Of a stretch of 25,757 nucleotides of DNA, positions 7,436-16,514 are shown in pieces (position 1 is the stretch's first letter; the number at the start of each line of letters is the position of its first letter). The stretch lies in contig JAWPNA010000386.1 in the NCBI GenBank assembly GCA_045402695.1, positions 1 through 25,757 of the forward strand, in the 5' to 3' direction. A model generated the notes under the pieces. It was not told the DNA's origin, did not search any database, and saw only the letters and a program-made list of their open reading frames with translations. Source of the DNA: JAWPNA01 sp045402695. GTDB lineage: Bacteria; Acidobacteriota; Polarisedimenticolia; JACPZX01; DASXTC01. The position numbers and the translations under genes were made by a program.

Positions 7436-9764
7436 CTGGCCGGCCGCGGGAGGTCGCCCGGTCGACGCCGTGAAAGCCCACCGCGGCCAGACCCTCGGCG
7501 GCCGACTGATTCTCTTCGGCACCCTGACCACGCTGGTCGCAGTCGCCTCCTCCCTCCTCGTGCTGAGCGCCGTGATCCGGAGACAGACCCGCCTCCACCT
7601 GGTCGAGCTGCTGGCGCAGAATCAGACCAACGCGCGCGACCTGCAGGCGAGGAGCTTGAGAGAGCTCCTCTGGATCTCGACGCTCGTGTCCGAAAGCCCC
7701 ACGCTGCGGGCGGCACTCGACACCTACCGCTCGGAATCCGCCGGGGGGAGCCCGCACCGTCCGGATCTGCTCGCGACCGTGGGAACCGAGGTGCGGAAGA
7801 TCCGCGAGATGGTCGGGAAGGACATGGTCATCGTGACGGACGAGCAGGGCACGATCCTCGCCGCCGATCCGGATCTCGATCCGCGGTTCGACCCCGGCGC
7901 CACCCTGTACGACCGACCCTGGATCCGCACGGTCCTCGGCTCGGACGATCCCGAGGCGCGTCCCGTCTTCGGGGTCACGACCGCCGGCACGGAGACGCTG
8001 CACGTCGGATGCGTGCCGGTCGTGCTGCAAGGGTACGTGATCGGCACGCTGACACTCGGCGAGCGGATGGACACGGGATGGCTCGCGGGACTGCACGATG
8101 CCCTGCAAAGCGACGTTGCGCTGGTGATTGACGGCCACATAGCCGGCTCCACAGTGGGGCAGCGCCAGATCGACCCCGCGCTGATTGCACGTCTGGGCGA
8201 TGCCGCGGGGATCGACGCGAAGCCCGCCGAGCTGACGGCGATTGGCCGGGAGGAGTTCCTCACCGCCCCGATCTCGCTTGGGGCGGACGACCGAGGGCGG
8301 CCCGCCACGCTCCTGCTGCTGCGGTCGCTCTCCCGCGCGCTCCAGCCGGTGCAGCGGTCTCTGCTCGTGGCTCTGCTCTCCTGCGGCGCCCTCACCGTGA
8401 CCATGGCCGGCGTGGCGGCGTGGCGGATCTCCCGTTCGATCCTCAATCCGCTCGACAGGTTCGTCTCCTTCATCCGGTCGGTGGCTCTGAACCGCGACGC
8501 TTCGCGGCGGTTCGAGGATCGCGGGCTCACCACCGAGATCCGCATCCTCAACGAGGCGTTCAGCGAGCTTCTCGCCTCGGTGCAGGAGCACCAGCAACAG
8601 ATGCTCCAGCACCAGCGTGAGGAGCTGATCCGCGTGGAGCGGCTCAAGGAGTCGGAGAAGCTGGCCTCCCTGGGCCGGATGCTGTCGGGCGCGGCCCACG
8701 AGATCAACAACCCGCTCACGGCGGTGCTGGGTCAGGTCGATCTCTCTCTGGCCTCCGATGCGATCGATCACCAGCTCCGGGGGCGGCTCGAGAGCGCGCG
8801 GCAGCAGGTGCACCGGATCGCCGCGCTGGTGCGCACCCTGCTCAAGGTGGCGCACCGGGACACGGGGGAAAGGACGATGGTCGATCTGCACCAGCTCCTC
8901 AAGGAGACCACGGCCCTGCGGCAGCACGACTACAACGCCGCCGGCATTCTGATGCGGTTCGAGCCGTGCGACGGCCAGGTGATGCTCGAGGCCAACGAGC
9001 TGGAGCTCCAGCAGGTCTTCCTCAACATCATCAACAACGCCTACGACGCGCTCAAGGGAACCGCGGGGGAGCCGGCGCTCACCGTCCGCACCGCTCTGGA
9101 AGCGGGCCGTGCCGTCGTCACCCTGTTGGACAACGGCCCGGGGATGAAGGACCCGCGCAAGGTGTTCGATCACTTCTACACCACCAAGGAGATAGGCAAA
9201 GGGACCGGGCTCGGCCTCAGCATCACCTACGCCATCGTGCAGGACCATGGGGGGACCATCGCCGCCGACAACCGCCCCGAAGGAGGCGCCTGCTTCACCG
9301 TGACGCTGCCGCTGTCCGCGAGGGACCGGATGCGGGCCGCGGCGGTGCGCCCTGTGGCCCCGGCGGGCTGCGAACCGGTGCGTCTCACCACCGCGCTCAT
9401 CGTGGAGGACGAGCCGAGCGTGCTCGAGTACCAGATGGAGATCCTGCGCTCTTTGGGGGCCTCCCCGGTTGGGGCGCGCTCCGGCGACGAGGCGATCGAA
9501 TGGCTCAACCGGAGCGAGTTCGAGGTCATCGTGTCGGACCTGAGGATGCCGGGCGGGATGTCGGGAGCCGATCTGTTCAACTGGGTCGAGAGGAACCGAC
9601 CAGCCCTTGCGTCCCGCTTCGTCTTCGTGACGGGAGATTCCGCCAACGACGTCACCCGCGCGTTTCTGGAGCAGGCGGGCCGTCCCTATCTGATGAAACC
9701 ATTCGATGTGGAGGAGTATGTCCGTGCGATCCGCGAAGCTCAGACCCCACCGCCCGCCGCCTGA
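7425..9764 (+). CDS. Hybrid sensor histidine kinase with extracytoplasmic sensor and C-terminal receiver
   Basis: A 779-residue inner-membrane kinase. A transmembrane helix at about 28-51 is followed by a periplasmic domain of about 250 residues that looks Cache/PAS-like. A second helix (about 313-335), a HAMP-like linker and a coiled coil rich in Gln and Glu (about 378-412) come next. The HisKA domain contains His425 in GAAHEINNPL. The HATPase domain has LNIINNAYDAL, DNGPGMKD (569-576) and GTGLGLSIT. The receiver (about 655-775) has Glu661-Asp662, phospho-acceptor Asp705 in SDLRMP, Thr736 and Lys758. ATG 7425 follows GGAGGAG and overlaps the cupredoxin-like gene by 11 nt. No separate DNA-binding response regulator adjoins it, so the output partner is unknown. 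Linkage to the cupredoxin suggests metal or redox sensing; that is inference. Confidence 0.93.
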   Translation: MLDDWPAAGGRPVDAVKAHRGQTLGGRLILFGTLTTLVAVASSLLVLSAVIRRQTRLHLVELLAQNQTNARDLQARSLRELLWISTLVSESPTLRAALDTYRSESAGGSPHRPDLLATVGTEVRKIREMVGKDMVIVTDEQGTILAADPDLDPRFDPGATLYDRPWIRTVLGSDDPEARPVFGVTTAGTETLHVGCVPVVLQGYVIGTLTLGERMDTGWLAGLHDALQSDVALVIDGHIAGSTVGQRQIDPALIARLGDAAGIDAKPAELTAIGREEFLTAPISLGADDRGRPATLLLLRSLSRALQPVQRSLLVALLSCGALTVTMAGVAAWRISRSILNPLDRFVSFIRSVALNRDASRRFEDRGLTTEIRILNEAFSELLASVQEHQQQMLQHQREELIRVERLKESEKLASLGRMLSGAAHEINNPLTAVLGQVDLSLASDAIDHQLRGRLESARQQVHRIAALVRTLLKVAHRDTGERTMVDLHQLLKETTALRQHDYNAAGILMRFEPCDGQVMLEANELELQQVFLNIINNAYDALKGTAGEPALTVRTALEAGRAVVTLLDNGPGMKDPRKVFDHFYTTKEIGKGTGLGLSITYAIVQDHGGTIAADNRPEGGACFTVTLPLSARDRMRAAAVRPVAPAGCEPVRLTTALIVEDEPSVLEYQMEILRSLGASPVGARSGDEAIEWLNRSEFEVIVSDLRMPGGMSGADLFNWVERNRPALASRFVFVTGDSANDVTRAFLEQAGRPYLMKPFDVEEYVRAIREAQTPPPAA

Positions 9765-10911
9765 CCCAGGCGCGCAGCGGGCCGCGCCCGGAGCGCGGGG
9801 AGTTTCCCGGCTCCTGCCGGCCCTCGCGGTGGCCGCCATCGCCTGCCTCCTGATCCGCCCCGCCTTCCCCGCCGAGGATCGGATCCTGATCCAGGGGCTG
9901 GCCGACGGGGAGGTGTGGGACACCGGCCCGCAGTCGCTGCTCTTGAGCCGCAACGAAGGGGACGCAGCGACCGAGGGACGGGTACGCCTCTGGGTGGCCG
10001 GGCAGCTCGCCCCGCGCCTCCAGGGGATGGCGCTCGGCCGGTTCGAGGATGGGAGCGCCAGCGAGTACGTCGTACCCGATTCCAGCCACGCGGAGCTGGA
10101 GCAGGCCTGGGTGCGCTATTCCTTTCCCTCCTCCACGCGCCTCGTCGCGCAGGCCGGTCGGATGCCCCAGCCTATCGGCAGCTTCAGCCACCGCTACCTT
10201 TCCAACGAGAACCCGCTCATCGGCAGGCCGGTGAATTACGACATCGTCTATCCGTACGTCATCGAGCTGGCCGGCTCGGTCGGGCGCGTGGATTTTCTGG
10301 CGGCGGTCGTTGACCGGCCGCTCCACTATCAGATCTGGCTCCCGGAGCCCTCGACTGCCCCCCGCCCCGCTCTGGCGGCGGGCTTCACGCCGTTCACGGG
10401 ATTCCGTCTCGGCGCCTACGCGACCTGGGGGCCCTACCTGTCGAAAGATGTGGAGGAGTTCATTCCAGCCGGCCAGAGCTGGCGCGACTACAATCAGCGG
10501 GTCGTGGGGTTCGACCTTCAGTTCAGCCGGGGCCACTTCGAGCTCAACGGCGAGATGACCCGCTCGCTTTTCGAGGTGCCGGGCCAGCCCGACGAGCGGG
10601 GCGTCGTCTGGTATCTGGAGCCGAAGTACACCTGGTCGCCTCGCTGGTTCTCCTCGCTGCGCGTCGAGAGGAACAACCAGACCAGCGTCTGGCTCCCCTA
10701 TTGGGTCGATTGGTATGTCACGGACGAGAATTCGTGGGATCTGGAGGCCGGCGCCGGCTTCCGGATCGATCCCAAGAGCACGGTGAAGGTCTCCTACCGC
10801 GTCGAGCGCTCCACCGAGTACCCGACCTTCACGCCCGAGGTTGATCACTCCCTTGCCCTGCAATTCTCCTTCAACTTCGACGTGAGGTCCTGGTTCGAGC
10901 GCCCGCAGTAG
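9706..10911 (+). CDS. Putative outer-membrane beta-barrel (porin-like) protein
   Basis: Up to 401 residues. A basic N-terminus and hydrophobic signal (LLPALAVAAIACLLI) end near PAFPAED. The rest is a long series of alternating polar/hydrophobic strands rich in Tyr, Trp and Arg (for example RVRLWVAGQLAPRLQGMALG, WYLEPKYTWSPRWFSSLRVE), as in porin-like barrels. I do not recognise a specific family. The start is uncertain: ATG 9706 is reported, but GTG 9724 is better placed behind the GGAGG at 9710-9714, and ATG 9718 also exists. All three begin inside the 3' end of the kinase gene, so the third gene of the cassette is coupled too. It may import or sense the ligand handled by the cupredoxin and kinase. 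Confidence 0.72.
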   Translation: MWRSMSVRSAKLRPHRPPPDPGAQRAAPGARGVSRLLPALAVAAIACLLIRPAFPAEDRILIQGLADGEVWDTGPQSLLLSRNEGDAATEGRVRLWVAGQLAPRLQGMALGRFEDGSASEYVVPDSSHAELEQAWVRYSFPSSTRLVAQAGRMPQPIGSFSHRYLSNENPLIGRPVNYDIVYPYVIELAGSVGRVDFLAAVVDRPLHYQIWLPEPSTAPRPALAAGFTPFTGFRLGAYATWGPYLSKDVEEFIPAGQSWRDYNQRVVGFDLQFSRGHFELNGEMTRSLFEVPGQPDERGVVWYLEPKYTWSPRWFSSLRVERNNQTSVWLPYWVDWYVTDENSWDLEAGAGFRIDPKSTVKVSYRVERSTEYPTFTPEVDHSLALQFSFNFDVRSWFERPQ

Positions 10912-11216
10912 CCTCGGAACCTCGACGTTCACCCGGACAGTGGTCGGATTGCCACAGGGCCGCTCCAGTTCCTCGAGCGCGCATGGCGTCATCCGGTCTC
11001 GCCGCCGACAACGGCTCCTGCGCGCAGCACGTCAACTCCGTGGCGGCCCCCGTGTCTCCAGGATCGCAGTGCATTCCGTGCTCGGCCAGGAAGCCGTGCA
11101 TGAACCCTCTCACGGTTTGCACCAATAGCGGCAGCTCGACGCACGGTTGCTGCCTGGGGCACGCGGGCCAGAACTAGAGGGATTCTGCTTCGGGCTGGCC
11201 GGTGAGGCGACTTGAG
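10912..11216. other. Intergenic stretch holding a small Cys-rich ORF
   Basis: 305 nt between the barrel gene and the convergent MBL-fold gene. The only candidate gene is the 64-codon frame at 10983-11177. A stem at 11206-11225 overlaps the MBL gene's stop. No clear promoter was found. Confidence 0.5.
10983..11177 (+). CDS. Candidate small cysteine-rich protein, unknown
   Basis: A 64-residue frame with seven cysteines (13, 30, 33, 39, 46, 56, 57) in the pattern CxxC-x5-C-x6-C-x9-CC, a short Gly/Ser segment and no transmembrane helix. The third codon positions are mostly G or C, like neighbouring genes, which favours coding. Against it, ATG 10983 has no clear Shine-Dalgarno and no promoter is evident. 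I recognise no family. It could be a small metal- or disulfide-stabilised protein, a peptide precursor or the remnant of a larger gene. It lies 71 nt after the barrel gene on the same strand, so it might be co-transcribed with the copper-linked cassette. Confidence 0.4.
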   Translation: MASSGLAADNGSCAQHVNSVAAPVSPGSQCIPCSARKPCMNPLTVCTNSGSSTHGCCLGHAGQN

Positions 11217-11225
11217 TCAGTCGCC
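11206..11225. terminator. 7-bp stem between convergent genes, weak terminator candidate
   Basis: GGCGACT (11206-11212) pairs with AGTCGCC (11219-11225) across a six-base loop. It sits at the 3' ends of the Cys-rich ORF (plus) and the MBL-fold gene (minus, stop 11217-11219). There is no T tract on either side, so intrinsic termination is doubtful. Confidence 0.25.
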
Positions 11226-11861
11226 CAGCTCCGCGTCTCTCTCCAGCGCGCCGGCCAGCGCCTTGCGCGCGAGGCGGGTGATGGGCGTGCCGTGGGCGAA
11301 GCAGGCGACCCGGAACGGCAGGTCGAGCAGCTTCTTCACGCTGCGGCGGGTGCGCGCGGGATCCTCCTGGTACTCGCTCTCGATGAAGCGCAATCCCCCC
11401 AACTTGGCTCCCATGTTGGCGAGCAGGTCGGCGCAAAACAGCACGCCGGCGCCCCTGGAGAGCAGGAAGGCGTAGTGCGCCGAGGCGGGGCCGGGGGTGT
11501 GCACCGCGAGCAGCCCCCCGGGTAGCGTGTCACCCGGTTTGTATAGCACGTCGGGCTTCTCCTCGAACCCCTCGCCGCCCCTGGGGCCGTACACCTTCGC
11601 TCCGCAGGCGCGGCGGTACTTCCAGGCGGAGCGCTGATGGAACGCCCCCGTCAGGCAGATCGCGGTGACCTTGCCTCGGCGCTCGAGCGACGCCTGCGCC
11701 CCGGATGACAGAGGCAGCGGGTCGATCAGGATCACCTCGCCGCCGTGCACGATGGCGTACGCGTCGCTGGGGGCGTTGATTCGTTCATCGAGGATCTGCC
11801 AGCGCAGGACTCCAGGCACGACGTGCAGCAGGCTCCTCGCGCTGGTCGTCGGCTCGGACAC
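11217..11861 (-). CDS. Divergent metallo-beta-lactamase-fold protein lacking the HxHxDH motif
   Basis: A 214-residue MBL-fold protein. It keeps the ILIDPL strand (44-49), a HTPG segment (121-124) with SAH, LFCADLL (141-147, Asp145) and FAHGTPI (188-194, His190). The canonical metal motif HxHxDH after the LT turn is absent; the segment reads LTGAFHQRSAWKYRR (70-84), leaving only His75. Variants with an NHxR-type motif occur in poorly characterised MBL subfamilies. It may bind metal differently or have a non-hydrolytic role. The GTG start at 11861 lies 16 nt after the ATPase gene's stop, with GAAGG about 13 nt upstream, so it is the last gene of the fusA run. The fold is fairly secure, the activity unknown. 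Confidence 0.8.
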   Translation of the reverse strand: MSEPTTSARSLLHVVPGVLRWQILDERINAPSDAYAIVHGGEVILIDPLPLSSGAQASLERRGKVTAICLTGAFHQRSAWKYRRACGAKVYGPRGGEGFEEKPDVLYKPGDTLPGGLLAVHTPGPASAHYAFLLSRGAGVLFCADLLANMGAKLGGLRFIESEYQEDPARTRRSVKKLLDLPFRVACFAHGTPITRLARKALAGALERDAELGD

Positions 11862-11877
11862 CGGGGATCGCCTTCCT

Positions 11878-12582
11878 TCACTTCTGCATGATGAGCATCG
11901 AGGTGGGGTCCAGCGCGATGCTAAGGTCGGACACGGCGGGGCTGTCGTGATCCTTCAGCAGCCGGATGCGCACGGACTTGCCGTCGTGCGCCAGCGAGAC
12001 GATGACGCTGACCGCCTCCTCGACGCGCACCACCGGCTCCGGCACTCCCCGCGCGTTGCACCGTGCATCCCGGTGCGTGACGGCAGACATCCAGATCTCG
12101 CCGTCGATTTCCCGGGCGATCTTCCGCAGCTCCTGGACTTCCGCCGGCGCGGCCTTCTCGAAATCATATCCATCGATGACGAGGGCCACCGGCGCGAAAT
12201 GTGCATGCTCCTTCAGGAAGGTGATGGCCGATCGCAGCTTCGGCGCGGAGAACGGAGTGCCGGCGTACGTGTGGATGTTCCTGTTGCGCTCCATGTCGAG
12301 ACGCTCCGCGTCCACGTCCTCGAGCCCCGATGTGCGCGCCAGGTCCATGAAGATCTCGTCGTAATACTCGCGGACCTTTTCCACCGGCTGATCCAGCGCC
12401 ACGTGCAGGACCTTCCTGCCGCGCATGAGATCGTCCAGCGCGACGCCGACCAGGAAAGCTGTCTTTCCGACTCCGTGCCGGCCCACCGCGACGCCGATGT
12501 TGCCGCGGCCGAGCCCTCCGTGGATCGAATTCTCGAAAACCCTCAAGGGGCTCCTATCGTTGAGCTCCTTCCGGTACATCAT
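11878..12582 (-). CDS. RecA/KaiC-like P-loop ATPase, function unknown
   Basis: A 234-residue single-domain ATPase. Walker A is GRHGVGKT (34-41). Walker B is VALVIDGYD (132-140). The layout between them, with GRKVLHVALDQPVEKV after the first helix, resembles RecA/KaiC-superfamily proteins. It lacks the DNA-repair signatures of RecA or RadA, and I do not recognise a named family. ATG 12582 (ATG ATG in tandem) follows a strong AGGAGG. It sits 22 nt downstream of fusA and 16 nt upstream of the MBL-like gene, so the three are likely one transcript. The neighbourhood hints at translation or a stress signal, which is guilt by association only. Confidence 0.85.
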   Translation of the reverse strand: MMYRKELNDRSPLRVFENSIHGGLGRGNIGVAVGRHGVGKTAFLVGVALDDLMRGRKVLHVALDQPVEKVREYYDEIFMDLARTSGLEDVDAERLDMERNRNIHTYAGTPFSAPKLRSAITFLKEHAHFAPVALVIDGYDFEKAAPAEVQELRKIAREIDGEIWMSAVTHRDARCNARGVPEPVVRVEEAVSVIVSLAHDGKSVRIRLLKDHDSPAVSDLSIALDPTSMLIMQK

Positions 12583-12604
12583 GCTGGTTTCCTCCTGCGC
12601 CGGT

Positions 12605-14698
<2,094 letters not shown>

Positions 14699-14883
14699 GG
14701 CCGGTTCTTCCCCTGTCCTCGTTGAAATGAGCCGGCTACCTTAGCAGAACGGGCCGGGTATGGCCACACGAGCGTCACCCGCGGGGCGGGATTCTCGGGC
14801 AGGGAGTGCCGCCCAGGGCGGGCGGGGGCGAGGAAGGGGCCGGGTTCACCAACCCCCCGTCCCGGTTCGATGCGCGGAAAGGA

Positions 14884-15228
14884 TCAGAGACCCCACTTCG
14901 CCTTGTTGGCCTGGATCTCCTCCGTCGTCGGCTTCGGCTTCTCGATGTGCTTGGCCACCTCGAACTTGTCACGCTCCGTGTCACACCTTGCGTTCAATGG
15001 GGTGTCGTCGGCGAACGGTTCGGGGACGGCGTCGCCCGCCGTGATGGCCTCCCACGGACATTCCGGCTCGCAGGCGCCGCAGTCAATGCATTCCGCCACC
15101 GAGATGTAGAGCTGGTCCGGCAGGTCGGCGCTGGGTTCCTTTGGGACGTAGAAGCAATCAACCGGGCAGACGGAAACGCAGGCGGTGTCCTTGCAATCCC
15201 TGCACAGTCTCGAAACGACGTAGGTCAT
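14884..15228 (-). CDS. fdxA: FdxA-like ferredoxin with two iron-sulfur cluster motifs
   Basis: A 114-residue ferredoxin starting MTYVVSRLCRDC. Cluster motifs are Cys9, Cys12, Cys17 and Cys21 (CRDCKDTACVSVCP), then Cys47, Cys50, Cys53 and Cys57 (CIDCGACEPECP), the seven-iron FdI layout that usually holds one 3Fe-4S and one 4Fe-4S cluster. PVDCFYV after the first cluster and a charged C-terminal extension of about 55 residues are typical. It carries low-potential electrons in the cytosol. The ATG at 15228 has AAGGAG 9 nt upstream; the frame extends further but only this start matches the family. It is transcribed away from the adjacent flavoprotein gene and lies 185 nt upstream of fusA. Confidence 0.93.
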   Translation of the reverse strand: MTYVVSRLCRDCKDTACVSVCPVDCFYVPKEPSADLPDQLYISVAECIDCGACEPECPWEAITAGDAVPEPFADDTPLNARCDTERDKFEVAKHIEKPKPTTEEIQANKAKWGL

Positions 15229-15248
15229 CTTCGTTTGCTCCTTGGAAT

Positions 15249-15264
15249 GCCCCCGCTCGGGGGC
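15249..15264 (-). promoter_or_regulatory. GC hairpin in the ferredoxin leader, beside its ribosome-binding site
   Basis: GCCCCC (15249-15254) and GGGGGC (15259-15264) form a 6-bp stem with a tetraloop in the presumed 5' leader, 5 nt upstream of AAGGAG (15238-15243 on the minus strand). It might affect translation or mRNA stability. A weak minus-strand promoter (-10 TATCTT at 15269-15274) overlaps the same stretch. Confidence 0.3.
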
Positions 15265-15334
15265 CTGTAAGATAGCATGACCTGTTCTGTCCTGTTGAGA
15301 GGTTCTGTGAAACGGTGGCGCGGAGGATAGCACG

Positions 15335-16489
15335 ATGCGCGAGAGCACGTGCGCCGTGATCGGCGCGGGCATCATGGGGCTGTGGTCAGCCCTCAGCCTC
15401 CTCGAGAGGGGTCATGCTGTGCTCCTTCTGGACGCCTGGGGGCCCGGCAATTCCCGCGCGACGTCCGCGGACGAGAGCCGCGTCATCAGGTGCGGATACG
15501 GCGGGTCAATCTTCTACGCCCGATGGGCGGCCCGCGCGCAGCGGCTCTGGGCCGAGCGGGAACGGCAGTGGGGGGAGACGTTGTTTCATCGGTGCGGCGT
15601 CCTGTGGATGGTCGCGGGAGACGAGCCGTACGCCGAAAGGTGCGCGAAGGATCTTCGGGCCCTGGGAGAGCCTTTCGAGCGGCTCAATCGGCGCGCCTTC
15701 GCGGCGAGGTATCCCCAGATTCGACCCCGGGGGATCCGATGGGCGCTCCTCGAGCCGAGGGCGGGGCTGATCCTCGCGCGCGAATCGTGCCGGACCGTGG
15801 CCCGGAGGATCGAGCAGGCGGGCGGCGACGTGCGCGTAGGAAGCGTGTCGGCTCCCGAGGGAGGGCGGGCGGCGCGCCGGCACCTCCTCGAGGTTCGCAC
15901 CGACTCGGGTGACCGCCACCGCGCTGATCAGTTCCTTTTCGCCTGCGGCCCGTGGATGGCCTCGCTCTTCCCGGAGCTGCTGGGCCGTCGGATCAAAGTA
16001 ACGCGCAAGGAAGTGTTCTACTTCGGGACGCCTGCCGGCGACGACTCGTTCCTCGCCGGGCGCATGCCGGTCTGGATGGAACTCGGCGCCAAATGCTACG
16101 GCGTCCCCGCGGTGGATGGGAAGGGGTTCAAGGTCCATCCCGAGATGGAGGGGCCCCGTGTGGACCCCACGGTGATGCAGCGGCGGCCCACGACGAGGCT
16201 TCTCAAGTCGGCGCGCGCCTGCCTCTCGCGGCGGTTCCCGGCCTTGCGCGACGCGCCCCTGCTCGAATCGCGCGTCTGTCAGTATGAAGCGACGCGCGAT
16301 GACCATCTGATCTTCGACAGGCACCCGGATTACGACAATGTCTGGATCCTGGGCGGCGGGTCAGGTCACGGCTTCAAGCACGGGCCGGTCATTGGGGAGA
16401 TGGCGGCCCGGGCGATCGGCGAAGGGCGGCCGGACTCCATCCCGCCGGAATTGCGGCTGTCACACGACCCGCGCGGCCGGAATTTCTGA
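15335..16489 (+). CDS. FAD-dependent amine oxidase, monomeric sarcosine oxidase-like
   Basis: A 384-residue flavoprotein of the DAO/MSOX family. The Rossmann motif GAGIMG (10-15) opens it, followed by GNSRATSADESRVIRCGYG (38-56), a stretch similar to the FAD/substrate block of sarcosine oxidases. The C-terminus has GGGSGHGFKHGP (340-351). Cys315 in SRVCQY is at the position of the covalent FAD-binding Cys315 of bacterial monomeric sarcosine oxidase, which suggests an 8alpha-S-cysteinyl flavin. Such enzymes oxidise N-methyl or secondary amines using oxygen and release H2O2; the substrate here is unknown. ATG 15335 follows GGAGGA by 7 nt. An aminotransferase gene starts 25 nt downstream, so the pair likely serves amino-acid or amine catabolism. 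The covalent link is inferred. Confidence 0.88.
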   Translation: MRESTCAVIGAGIMGLWSALSLLERGHAVLLLDAWGPGNSRATSADESRVIRCGYGGSIFYARWAARAQRLWAERERQWGETLFHRCGVLWMVAGDEPYAERCAKDLRALGEPFERLNRRAFAARYPQIRPRGIRWALLEPRAGLILARESCRTVARRIEQAGGDVRVGSVSAPEGGRAARRHLLEVRTDSGDRHRADQFLFACGPWMASLFPELLGRRIKVTRKEVFYFGTPAGDDSFLAGRMPVWMELGAKCYGVPAVDGKGFKVHPEMEGPRVDPTVMQRRPTTRLLKSARACLSRRFPALRDAPLLESRVCQYEATRDDHLIFDRHPDYDNVWILGGGSGHGFKHGPVIGEMAARAIGEGRPDSIPPELRLSHDPRGRNF

Positions 16490-16514
16490 TACCGTGCGCG
16501 CGGGGGGCAGGCGC

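Noticed and set aside
7320..9953. Very long minus-strand open frame opposite the kinase gene
   Set aside because: It is the mirror of a well-supported kinase with all catalytic motifs. Its translation is low-complexity and rich in Arg, Gly and His, with no recognisable domain; long antisense frames are common in GC-rich DNA.
14842..14855. GGGTT-CACC-AACCC hairpin after the ferredoxin gene as a terminator
   Set aside because: Only 5 bp and no T tract in either direction.
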